From NCBI GenBank assembly GCA_005879655.1, contig VBJK01000185.1, positions 1 to 6,695 of the forward strand: DNA of 6,695 nt, given 5' to 3'. Both the position numbers and the translations under genes were made by a program. Numbering within the stretch: position 1 is the stretch's first letter; the number at the start of each line of letters is the position of its first letter. Origin of the DNA: Chloroflexota bacterium. GTDB lineage: Bacteria > Chloroflexota > Ktedonobacteria > Ktedonobacterales > Ktedonobacteraceae. Under the pieces are notes generated by a model. The model had not been told where the DNA came from. It saw nothing but the letters and a program-made list of their open reading frames with translations, and did no database searches. Shown here piece after piece: positions 1 through 6,042 of this stretch.

Positions 1-8
1 CCTCTCCT
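1..8 (-). promoter_or_regulatory. Ribosome-binding-like site at left edge
   Basis: On the minus strand these bases read AGGAGAGG, a strong Shine-Dalgarno-like sequence. It lies 27 bases beyond the stop codon of the acyl-CoA dehydrogenase locus. The spacing suggests a further leftward gene starting just outside the window and continuing the operon. No start codon is visible, so this is an inference from the motif alone. Confidence 0.35.
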
Positions 9-35
9 GGGAAAAAACGGTCACTTGTAGGCTTG

Positions 36-1868
36 CTATGTACGCATATCATTCTGGTAGCCTTGTGACTGTGATGAGGCAAGTTGGATGGGAACAATGC
101 TAAACATGCGTCCTTCCTGCAAAAGCTGCACCATTGTTGGTACTGCTCGTTCTACGTAGGGGGTAGGGGAGATCAGATTCTCACGAGGAGAGAGCATCTT
201 CAGGAGCCTGATCAGGCAGAGCACAAGCCAATTGCCTGACGCAAACCGATCGTCCAGTGTGGATCTGTTGTGGAGCCACATGAAGTAACAAGCAGAGGCC
301 GCGTGCAGAATACAGTGTGTCCTGGCCAGTTCAAAGCCCTCCATCGATACGCTTATGTCACCTTGCTCTGCCACAAGATCACGCACTGCCTGGTCCAATA
401 CCCGACGTTCTTGCACAAAGCGGTGCATCAGCAACTTGAGGTCTGAGGCGAACGATTCGTGATCGCCATCGCCAGGCTGTATATTGTACTGTTCTACTAC
501 CAAGTACAAACCAAGCTGGAGATCATCTCGACCACGATTTGTCAGCATGAGTTTCTCTCCATCGAACGCGGGTAACGGCTCTGCAAGAGAGCAGGCTCGC
601 TTGATGCGAGAGGAAACATCGGCAGCTTCATTATGTATAACGTGGGAGCTGTTTGTCTGTGTGCTGGTAACTTGCTTGTTCTGCGCAATTGGTCCGAGCT
701 GGCTTGCAATGAGGCTGAGGTTCACCTGAGTGCTACCATCGAATAAACTCACCAGCGCTATATCTCGAACAATCTTCTGAAACATGCCAGAGGCATAGTG
801 CTCGCGCAGGTAATAGCGTGCCCCCAGGATAGTGGCGGTATCGCGCACCATATTTTCCAACAGGGTGGGCACGAAATATTTCGTCACGGATGACCACAGA
901 CTCATCTGTTTGGGGACAACATGGAGTGCACGAGCAGAGAACAGGGGTAGCGCAAAGACCGTATCGCGGTAGATGCGTCGCTTGAGGGCGAATGCGAGTG
1001 CGAGGCGGAGCGCGGTATGTGCCGCCCCCAGCTATAGAGCGGAACGGAGTAGGCGCGTGACCTGGAAGGTCTTGAAGATAGGTGAGAGCCCATGATGCTC
1101 TTTACCAATGAGGGCATCCTCGCTCACAATGCTCTGCTCAAAGGTGATACCGCTCATATCTATACCCCTTACTCCATGAGTCTTGAATTTGGGCAGGTAG
1201 TGAAACGATGTATGGTCGAGCTTCTCTTTTTCAACCAGAAACAAAGAGATTCCTAGCGGCCCTTCGTGTACATGTGTTCTCGCCATCACACACAGAGTAC
1301 TGCTCCGTGTTGCATTGTTGATGAGCCACTTTGTTCCCGACAACAAGTAGTGGTCGTGGATCTTCCTTGCCTGACATTCGGTTGCAGACAGATCCCCTCC
1401 GTGTGCCTCCTCGGTTAGGGCAAGAGCGATGGACTCGCGATTGAGAATGCGTTGGGAGAGCATCTCTCGCTGCTGTCTCGTGCCAGTAATCCATACGGGA
1501 GTGGAGCCAAGGAACGTCTTACTATGTGCGATGGCTACCGAGAGATCCCGCCGTGCTACTGAGCGGACAAGAGTGAATACCTCATCAAAGCGCCGCAGTT
1601 TTCCTCCATACTGCGCTGGTACATAATACTCCTGTAGCCCCCAGGTGTCCAGTGCATGATAGAGCGGAGCAGGGAACTCTTCACGCTCATCAAGCTCGAC
1701 TGACTCTCTGAACGAAGAGAGTGGAGGAGGCCATCCTGCCTTGTCCAGTTGCCCATCAGATGGACCGGGTTGATTGATAGCGCCCGGATCGCCAAGCGTC
1801 TGCTCAAGGTGCTCTGCTGTTGCATAAAACGGTTTTTCCCCTATTGAACTATCTTTTATATTTTGCAT
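36..1868 (-). pseudogene. Acyl-CoA dehydrogenase family protein, interrupted by an in-frame amber codon
   Basis: This is one reading frame of 611 codons broken by a single TAG at codon 279 (1032-1034). Codons 280-321 after the stop read on in the same frame (LGAAHTALRLALAFALKRRI and onward) and join the second open stretch at 905-36 without a shift. Family members are FAD flavoproteins that oxidise acyl-CoA, or sometimes carrier-bound acyl groups, to the 2-enoyl form. Evidence includes the N-terminal helical domain (about 50-145, with VPAQYGG), the flavin and substrate strand motif ALTEEAHGGDLSATE near 149-163, the beta domain to about 260, and the C-terminal helical domain (QVTR, SLFDGST). 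The tail of about 220 residues after the dehydrogenase core is unrecognised. The usual catalytic Glu of the YEGT motif is Asp here (FDGST, residue 377). The start at 1868 has GGAG five bases upstream. The gene lies 75 bases after the desulfurase, probably in the same transcript. The second half has no convincing ribosome binding site at its first ATG (905), so a functional two-part protein is unlikely. A sequencing error or stop readthrough remains possible. Family assignment is secure; the substrate is unknown. Confidence 0.86.
1032..1034 (-). other. In-frame TAG interrupting the acyl-CoA dehydrogenase
   Basis: The codon reads TAG and is followed by CTG GGG GCG GCA. The segment 906-1031 is exactly 42 sense codons linking the two open halves in one frame. 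The peptide on either side fits the dehydrogenase C-terminal domain (VTRLLRSAL, stop, LGAAHTALR). A serine codon TCG, one base away, would give the family-like run SALSLGAA. That ancestral codon is inference. Confidence 0.9.
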
Positions 1869-1943
1869 ATTTTCTCCATTAAAAGTTCTTTCTATCAGGA
1901 GGTAAATCTTACAGTTTGACTTCTGGGCAGCTTGCGATTACGC

Positions 1944-3206
1944 TCAGGATAAACAAGTCTGTGCAATCTGTTCAACAGCCGCAAGGAAGCGATCGACCTC
2001 TTCTTCAGTGTTATAGAGATAGAAGGAAGCGCGTACATTGCCTTTGGGGCGTTCTAGCTCCTGTACATCCCGGAAGTAGTTGACTGCACAATGATCCCCC
2101 GCACGTACCGCGATATGGAATTGTTCATTGAGCATGCGTCCGACTTCAGAGGGAGGAAGCAAGCCAATATTGAATGAAAGAATTGAACTGCGTTCTTCTG
2201 GTTGTACTGGACCAAACAGCTCAATGCCAGGAATAGCCATAAGGCCAGCGAGCGCTCGCCGCATCGATTGCTGATCATGGTGCACAATAGCCTCAAAACC
2301 AATCGTGTTCAAGTAGTCTACCGCAGCGCTCAGTCCGAGCACTTCTGCAATGGGGGGAGTGCCCGCCGACCATTTGTAAGGCAGATCGCTAAATGTGCAC
2401 TCGTCGATACTACACCCTTCTAATGTCGTACAATTGCACGCTGAAGTATTCATTGTTCCACCACCCAGAAAAGCAGGCATGAGCGTTTGCGCGTGCTCTA
2501 GCTTCATGTACAGAATCCCGACCCCGGTCGGGCCAAGCATTTTATGGCCGGAGAAGACCAGAAAATCACAGCCGATACGCTTCACATCAATAGGAAGGTG
2601 TGGTGCAGCCTGACTGGCATCAATGAGATAGAGGATATTGCGTTCGCGGCAGAGTTTTGCGACTTCCTCCACTGGCACAATTGATCCTAAAACGTTCGAG
2701 ACGTAGGTGAGTGCAACCAGCCGCGTTTTGGGGGTGAGAAGTCGTTCAAACTTCTCCATATCGAAATGTCCGGTCTTGCTAGGTTTATACCACTGCAAGT
2801 TGATCCCGACTTTTTTCGCAAGCCGCTTCCAGGGCAAGATATTGGACGAGTGTTCAAGACTGGAGACCAGCACCTCGTCCCCCGGCTCGAAATCCAGGGA
2901 GAGTGCCACTTCATTCAACCCGTGTGTAGCATTACTGGTAATCACAATTTCTGCGGGCTGTGCGCCAATAAAGCGAGCAATATTGGCGACTGCGTGCTCA
3001 AAACGTTCTGATGCCTGAAGTGAGAGATCATAGGCACCACGATGAACATTTGCGCGGTACTTCATATAGTACTCATTCATCGCCTCAATTACCGGAAGTG
3101 GTGTGAGTGACGAGGCAACACTATCTAGATAGATGCTGTCAGGGGAAATGCTTGGAAAATCCCGTCGAATACGCTCAATATCGAGGAACGTTTTTGCCGT
3201 TGGCAT
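1944..3206 (-). CDS. SufS-like cysteine desulfurase (class V aminotransferase fold) with a Cys-rich insertion
   Basis: This is a 420-residue PLP enzyme of the SufS/CsdA group, which takes sulfur from cysteine as an enzyme-bound persulfide and releases alanine. Visible family landmarks are SLEHSSNILPW with the PLP-stacking His119, LIDASQAAPH with Asp196 for the pyridine nitrogen, SGHK with Schiff-base Lys222, the catalytic-loop RAGDHC with Cys373, and Arg392 in NVRASFYLYNT for the substrate carboxylate. All key residues are present, so activity is expected. Between GGGTM (248-252) and LPYKWSAGTPP (275-285) there is a stretch longer than in typical SufS with four cysteines, C257, C259, C265 and C270 (CxCx5Cx4C), which could bind metal or accept sulfur. 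The frame is open 22 codons further upstream, but the start at 3206 has AAGGAG five bases before it and gives the usual SufS N-terminus. No SufB, C, D or U genes are next to it. The neighbours point to a specialised sulfur donor rather than housekeeping Fe-S assembly; a related class V lyase acting on another substrate is possible. Confidence 0.9.
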   Translation of the reverse strand: MPTAKTFLDIERIRRDFPSISPDSIYLDSVASSLTPLPVIEAMNEYYMKYRANVHRGAYDLSLQASERFEHAVANIARFIGAQPAEIVITSNATHGLNEVALSLDFEPGDEVLVSSLEHSSNILPWKRLAKKVGINLQWYKPSKTGHFDMEKFERLLTPKTRLVALTYVSNVLGSIVPVEEVAKLCRERNILYLIDASQAAPHLPIDVKRIGCDFLVFSGHKMLGPTGVGILYMKLEHAQTLMPAFLGGGTMNTSACNCTTLEGCSIDECTFSDLPYKWSAGTPPIAEVLGLSAAVDYLNTIGFEAIVHHDQQSMRRALAGLMAIPGIELFGPVQPEERSSILSFNIGLLPPSEVGRMLNEQFHIAVRAGDHCAVNYFRDVQELERPKGNVRASFYLYNTEEEVDRFLAAVEQIAQTCLS

Positions 3207-3211
3207 ATTTT

Positions 3212-3217
3212 CTCCTT
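3212..3217 (-). promoter_or_regulatory. Ribosome binding site fixing the desulfurase start
   Basis: The minus strand reads AAGGAG followed by five bases and ATG at 3206. An in-frame upstream ATG at 3272 has no comparable site. The same GGAG-AAAAT-ATG arrangement precedes the acyl-CoA dehydrogenase start at 1868. Confidence 0.75.
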
Positions 3218-3343
3218 TGAAATTTGCTCTGCTATCATTTGTCTTGATGCAAGGTTTAAACGACATCTGCATCCGTCTCTTTCCTCTCTACTGGCCCATC
3301 GTGGTCAATGCAGGATCATAGGAAGACGGACACTCAAAACGGT

Positions 3344-3691
3344 TTAATTGCAGCGCTTGTTATTCCTCTCTTCAGGGGTAAGTACTGGTGTTAAGGAAGT
3401 TTGCGATGGTTGCCCGGTGCGAATAAGCTCTATAGCTTCCAAAAAATTGGGTAATTTGCGCTCGGCAACCACGGTGCCATCAACGACCAGTGCAGGAAGG
3501 CATTCACCGCCTTCAGCCTGGATCTCCGAGAGCAAGCCTGGTGGAATGGGCAAAAGTCCGTTTGGCTTTGTGAGGTCGAAGACCTTCATCTCGATCTCGC
3601 CAGCAAACTTGCGCTTAAGGAACGAGACAAACTCAGTGGAGGGGCTTGGCCCACAACAATTTTTTTCAAAAAGATAGACTTTCTTTGGCAT
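3344..3691 (-). CDS. Small ArsD-like Cys-Cys protein, probably thioredoxin-fold
   Basis: The product has 115 residues and resembles ArsD, the arsenic metallochaperone with a thioredoxin-like fold. It has a beta strand followed by adjacent Cys12-Cys13 (LFEKNCCGPS), a helix, a second strand (MKVFDL), then a GGECLPALVVDGTVVAER segment (61-78) that matches the ArsD pattern of small residue, Leu-Pro (the cis-proline position), hydrophobic strand, Asp-Gly turn and a following short strand. ArsD's third key cysteine, Cys18, is absent; other cysteines are Cys64 and Cys114. No signal peptide or membrane segment is seen. The start at 3691 is chosen because AGGAG lies seven bases upstream; the open frame extends 16 codons further without such a site. 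No ArsA or ArsB gene is present in the window, so arsenite delivery is not supported by context. Carrying persulfide sulfur from the adjacent desulfurase, or a soft metal, is an equally good inference. The fold resemblance is moderate and made by eye. Confidence 0.72.
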   Translation of the reverse strand: MPKKVYLFEKNCCGPSPSTEFVSFLKRKFAGEIEMKVFDLTKPNGLLPIPPGLLSEIQAEGGECLPALVVDGTVVAERKLPNFLEAIELIRTGQPSQTSLTPVLTPEERNNKRCN

Positions 3692-3698
3692 GGTATAT

Positions 3699-3703
3699 CT
3701 CCT
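3699..3703 (-). promoter_or_regulatory. Ribosome binding site fixing the ArsD-like start
   Basis: The minus strand reads AGGAG, seven bases before the ATG at 3691. This favours MPKKVYLF as the true N-terminus over the longer frame opening at 3739. Confidence 0.7.
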
Positions 3704-3761
3704 TTGAGAAACAGGCACAATAAGTGCTACAAGAAACAATGTGCATGGGTAGCATAGTAAA

Positions 3762-4457
3762 TCAGGCTGCCTTCACTCCTGCCACAATGGTCCAGCGGAG
3801 ATAGGGCCTTAATTGGCGCATTCGCCGCATCAATCTGAGCAGCCTCAGTAAATAAGCTGGATGTGAGATGGTATGACCAGCAATTTCAAGGGTGTGCTTG
3901 AGTCCCTCATCTCGGAGGAATCCGGCGGGCGACAACACCGTAGGGACACCAGAGATCTGTAGCAGTTCGTCCGGGGGTGTCCTCTCCCACATAAACTCAT
4001 GATCGACGACCCGCCCACCGCGCCGACAGACACGCAGGACTTCTCGCGAGGCCACTGCTTGGTCAACGAACCCCAACACAGTCTCAATCATGATGCGATC
4101 GAACGCCTGGTCAGAGAAAGGAAGCGCCAGAACGTCAGCCTTCTGAACGATCACTTTCTCATCTAGCCCTGCTGCACGGACATTAGCTCGTGCATAGTTG
4201 AGCATGATGTCATCAATATCGATGGCCGTTACATGACAATTGAAGCGTCTGGCAATCTCAATAGCTGTCGAGCCTACACCACAGCCGACTTCCAATACCC
4301 GCTGGCCTGGCTGGAAGTCCGCAAGTCGGTACATCTCTTCTGTTGTTGGTCTCCCACCTGGATGAATTACACGCTTGCCAAGTACAGCGAGAAAGGTATA
4401 TGGTAGCATTTCGTTGATGTTGACGATAGTGGCTGGAACACTGACCTCATTGTTCAT
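3762..4457 (-). CDS. Class I SAM-dependent methyltransferase (UbiE-like)
   Basis: The product has 231 residues with a Rossmann-type SAM fold. Motif I is VLEVGCGVG (54-62), the acidic ribose-binding end of strand 2 is AIDID (78-82), the adenine-side motif is KADVLALPF (106-114) and motif IV is FDRIMIETVLGF (119-130). A further conserved-looking block is RVCRRGGRVVDHEFMW (142-157). The N-terminal part carries HPGGRPTTEEMYRL (32-45), typical of a cap that closes over the substrate. The C-terminus is arginine- and leucine-rich (203-222), perhaps an amphipathic surface helix. The start at 4457 follows AGGAG by seven bases; the frame remains open 35 codons upstream but without a good site. It is the first gene of the leftward group, with 70 bases to the ArsD-like gene. 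The cysteine pattern required by arsenite methyltransferases (ArsM) is not apparent, so despite the ArsD-like neighbour I do not call it ArsM. The substrate is unknown. Confidence 0.9.
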   Translation of the reverse strand: MNNEVSVPATIVNINEMLPYTFLAVLGKRVIHPGGRPTTEEMYRLADFQPGQRVLEVGCGVGSTAIEIARRFNCHVTAIDIDDIMLNYARANVRAAGLDEKVIVQKADVLALPFSDQAFDRIMIETVLGFVDQAVASREVLRVCRRGGRVVDHEFMWERTPPDELLQISGVPTVLSPAGFLRDEGLKHTLEIAGHTISHPAYLLRLLRLMRRMRQLRPYLRWTIVAGVKAA

Positions 4458-4464
4458 AACTCGT

Positions 4465-4469
4465 CTCCT
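4465..4469 (-). promoter_or_regulatory. Ribosome binding site fixing the methyltransferase start
   Basis: The minus strand reads AGGAG seven bases before ATG at 4457. This selects the 231-residue protein beginning MNNEVSVP over an open frame that starts at 4562. Confidence 0.72.
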
Positions 4470-4477
4470 GTCGCATG

Positions 4478-4487
4478 AGAACGTTCT
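4478..4487. promoter_or_regulatory. Perfect 10-bp palindrome in the methyltransferase leader
   Basis: AGAACGTTCT is its own reverse complement. It sits about 20 bases upstream of the methyltransferase start, next to its ribosome binding site. A GAAC-GTTC core is common in repressor operators, but no regulator gene is in the window. A second odd-centred palindrome, TTGGGACCCAA at 4542-4552, lies further upstream. An operator role is inferred from symmetry and position only. Confidence 0.3.
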
Positions 4488-4571
4488 TCCATAGAACTGT
4501 CTGGCAGATAACATGGTTCCTATTAGCCTTGCTCGGAGTGTTTGGGACCCAACGGTAAGCATTGGAACTCC

Positions 4572-4574
4572 TTA
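4572..4574 (+). repeat. Putative TTA target-site duplication, left copy
   Basis: TTA immediately precedes the left inverted repeat and is matched by TTA at 4656-4658 immediately after the right one. Three bases alone are weak evidence; the position exactly at both repeat ends is what supports it. Confidence 0.45.
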
Positions 4575-4655
4575 GAGCCTATTTGAAAAGGTCTGTCCAA
4601 TCGACCTGAGAAGCCAGGTGACATTTCTCCAAACGAGCACTTTTCAAACATGCTC
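4575..4655. mobile_element. 81-bp MITE-like element with IS5-family-type ends
   Basis: The two ends form imperfect inverted repeats matching at 16 of 20 positions: GAGCCTATTTGAAAAGGTCT on the plus strand from 4575, and GAGCATGTTTGAAAAGTGCT on the minus strand from 4655. The element is flanked by a direct TTA on each side (4572-4574 and 4656-4658). Ends starting GAG with a TNA target duplication are the pattern I recall for the IS1031 subgroup of the IS5 family. A short internal hairpin (ACCTG at 4604-4608, CAGGT at 4615-4619) sits near the centre. There is no transposase, so it is either a non-autonomous element or an IS remnant. A 3-bp flank match could be chance; the repeat pair is harder to explain that way. 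Confidence 0.62.
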
Positions 4656-4793
4656 TTAGATCGAGAGTAACCCATAAGTTGGGTGTGGAGACAAGAGGCT
4701 AAAAAGTGAAGCATCTGGCTCACTCTCCTCAGGCGCTTTCTGGTAGTTTGAATTGCTGATAACAGTTAACTAGTTCGTTTACGTATAAAAGTA

Positions 4794-4813
4794 ACATATA
4801 CTTGGAAATATGT
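4794..4813. promoter_or_regulatory. Operator-like inverted repeat over the GTPase -35 box
   Basis: ACATAT (4794-4799) and ATATGT (4808-4813) are perfect inverted arms separated by eight bases that contain the putative -35 element. Symmetry of this size over a promoter suggests a dimeric repressor site. For a metal-handling GTPase, an ArsR- or Fur-type regulator would be plausible, but nothing in the window identifies it. Confidence 0.4.
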
Positions 4814-4831
4814 CAATATGGCTGCTATAGT
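4802..4831 (+). promoter_or_regulatory. Putative sigma-70-type promoter for the GTPase
   Basis: TTGGAA (4802-4807) and TATAGT (4826-4831) are separated by 18 bases, matching the consensus at 4 of 6 and 5 of 6 positions. It lies about 110 bases upstream of the GTPase start and overlaps the inverted repeat at 4794-4813. AT-richness makes chance matches more likely. Confidence 0.42.
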
Positions 4832-4883
4832 GATATATACGGCGTAAACGGTAAAAAGAAACAGGGTGATTGGAAAGCATTCT

Positions 4884-4916
4884 ATCCTTTGATAGGATGA
4901 TATTGAATCAAAGGAT
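4884..4916. promoter_or_regulatory. Nested inverted repeats in the GTPase 5' leader
   Basis: ATCCTTTGAT (4884-4893) and ATCAAAGGAT (4907-4916) are perfect 10-base inverted arms with a 13-base loop. Within the left part, ATCCT (4884-4888) can instead pair with AGGAT (4894-4898) around a 5-base loop. In RNA these two hairpins would be mutually exclusive. The structure ends 16 bases before the GTPase Shine-Dalgarno sequence, so it could act as a DNA operator or as an mRNA element. No riboswitch class was recognised. Confidence 0.5.
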
Positions 4917-4942
4917 CGATATATTAAGAAAGAGGAGGCATC

Positions 4943-5959
4943 ATGACAACTCATCTTTTGCTTGTTGGTGGCTTTCTTGGTGCTGGTAAAACGACTCTCT
5001 TACTCAAAGCAGCACAGCACTTGGTAACTCAGGGATACTGCGTTGGCATGGTCACGAACGATCAGGCTCGTGGCTGTTTCTGCTGTCGCTTCCCTGATCT
5101 GCTTGCCAGCGTTAAACGTTTGCAGGAAAGTATACGTCCTGATATCATTCTATGCGAACCTGTGGGCAGTTGTACCGATCTGATCTCAACCATTTTTCGC
5201 CCCCTTTATGCGTACTATCCAACGGAATTTCGGGTGGCCCCACTAACGGTCCTGGTCGATCCCTTCCGCGAACCCAAAAGCTTTCCGCAGGAAGTTGGCT
5301 ATATCTATGAGAAGCAACTCTCTGAAGCCAATCTGATTGTGGTTAGTAAAAAGGATCTCCTGAACTCAGAGACCACACAGGCCCACCTCCAAGACCTTCA
5401 GCAGAGCTATCCAGCGGCTCAAGCTCTAGCCGTTTCTGCTCAAAAGGGTGAAGGATTGCAGGATTGGCTGGAGATCTGCTTGCAGCAATCGAGCAACATC
5501 GAACAAGTTCTGGAAATGAATTATCAAACCTATGCGCAAGGGGAAGCATACCTTGCCTGGCTTAATGCCCATGGGCTGGTGTCTTCTGCTCTGCCCTTTT
5601 CAGCGAGTGCATGGATGGCGAGCATCTTTCAAGGAATTGAACAGGCATGCCAGGTGCAAGGCGCTGCCATCGCTCATGTCAAAATGCATGTCACAACAGA
5701 GACACAGGTCCTGAAAGGAAGCCTGACGCAATTGGGGCGTCCGATGTCCTGGGATCTTGGACCCACGGATGAGAAAACCACCCAGGCTCATTTCCTCTTG
5801 AATGTGCGCGTGACTACTACTCCCAAAATCTTGGAAACGCTGATACGTCAGGTGCTGACGCAGGTGGTCGGGCAAATGGGAACACACCTTGAGATGACTG
5901 ACCTCGCCTGTTTTAGCCCTTTGCCTCCTCGCCCGACCTATCGGTTACTCTCGCTTTGA
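4943..5959 (+). CDS. COG0523 (CobW-like) GTPase of the CFCC type, apparently lacking the switch I segment
   Basis: The product has 338 residues of the G3E family, whose members use GTP binding to deliver or insert metals. The Walker A motif GGFLGAGKTT is at 9-18, the metal-site motif CFCC at 45-48, CEPVGSCTDL at 71-80 in the Walker B/G3 position, and SKKD at 135-138 replaces the usual NKxD base-recognition motif. A C-terminal domain follows from about 215. Oddly, only two residues separate NDQ (39-41) from GCFCC. In relatives as I recall them, roughly 20 more residues (containing an LVDT-like element and leading into EVaGGCFCC) lie there, so an in-frame loss of switch I is likely. That would be expected to weaken magnesium binding and GTP hydrolysis. 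The start at 4943 has AGGAGG four bases upstream. It is transcribed divergently from the methyltransferase operon, suggesting a shared pathway. Family is certain; metal and client are unknown. Confidence 0.92.
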   Translation: MTTHLLLVGGFLGAGKTTLLLKAAQHLVTQGYCVGMVTNDQARGCFCCRFPDLLASVKRLQESIRPDIILCEPVGSCTDLISTIFRPLYAYYPTEFRVAPLTVLVDPFREPKSFPQEVGYIYEKQLSEANLIVVSKKDLLNSETTQAHLQDLQQSYPAAQALAVSAQKGEGLQDWLEICLQQSSNIEQVLEMNYQTYAQGEAYLAWLNAHGLVSSALPFSASAWMASIFQGIEQACQVQGAAIAHVKMHVTTETQVLKGSLTQLGRPMSWDLGPTDEKTTQAHFLLNVRVTTTPKILETLIRQVLTQVVGQMGTHLEMTDLACFSPLPPRPTYRLLSL

Positions 5960-6010
5960 GCACAATGGGCTGGTGAGAGTGACCCTTCTATATGAAGTGC
6001 TTGCGAGTCA

Positions 6011-6031
6011 ACCCCACAATGAAGGGGAAAT
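6011..6031. repeat. Hairpin repeat copy 1, CCCC/GGGG stem
   Basis: CCCC at 6012-6015 pairs with GGGG at 6024-6027 around an 8-base loop containing AATGA, followed by AAAT. It resembles the hairpin at 6053-6072 in loop and flank. No T-tract follows on the plus strand, so it is a weak terminator candidate for the GTPase. Confidence 0.4.
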
Positions 6032-6042
6032 ACTCGTAACAG

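Larger units (their letters stand above)
4458..4942. other. Divergent intergenic control region
   Basis: This 485-base gap separates the leftward methyltransferase operon from the rightward GTPase. It holds no supportable gene; the short minus-strand frame at 4523-4723 merely runs through the MITE-like element. Contents from left to right are the palindromes at 4478-4487 and 4542-4552, a MITE-like element at 4575-4655, an AT-rich stretch with a rightward promoter and operator-like repeat at 4794-4831, and a nested inverted repeat at 4884-4916 just before the GTPase ribosome binding site. I could not find a convincing -35/-10 pair for the leftward operon. Confidence 0.7.

Noticed and set aside
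484..729. Plus-strand open frame opposite the dehydrogenase tail
   Set aside because: It is antisense to a recognisable protein and its translation has no family features.
36..905. The second half of the dehydrogenase as an independent gene starting at 905
   Set aside because: No convincing ribosome binding site precedes that ATG and the 42 codons before it continue the dehydrogenase domain in frame.
1032..1034. Pyrrolysine or a general TAG sense reassignment
   Set aside because: The same gene uses TAG as its final stop at 36-38, and nothing in the window suggests pyrrolysine machinery.
1848..1880. Seven-codon mini-frame overlapping the dehydrogenase start (ATG GAG AAA ATA TGC)
   Set aside because: Its ATG overlaps the GGAG sequence itself and has no separate ribosome binding site, so it looks incidental.
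3762..4457. Arsenite methyltransferase (ArsM), suggested by the ArsD-like neighbour
   Set aside because: The cysteines seen lie in motif I, near strand 2 and in RVCRRGG, not in the arsenic-binding arrangement of ArsM, and the overall sequence is UbiE-like.
4523..4723. Minus-strand open frame of 66 codons between the methyltransferase and the GTPase
   Set aside because: It has no recognisable domain and runs straight through the MITE-like element, so it is probably a chance frame.
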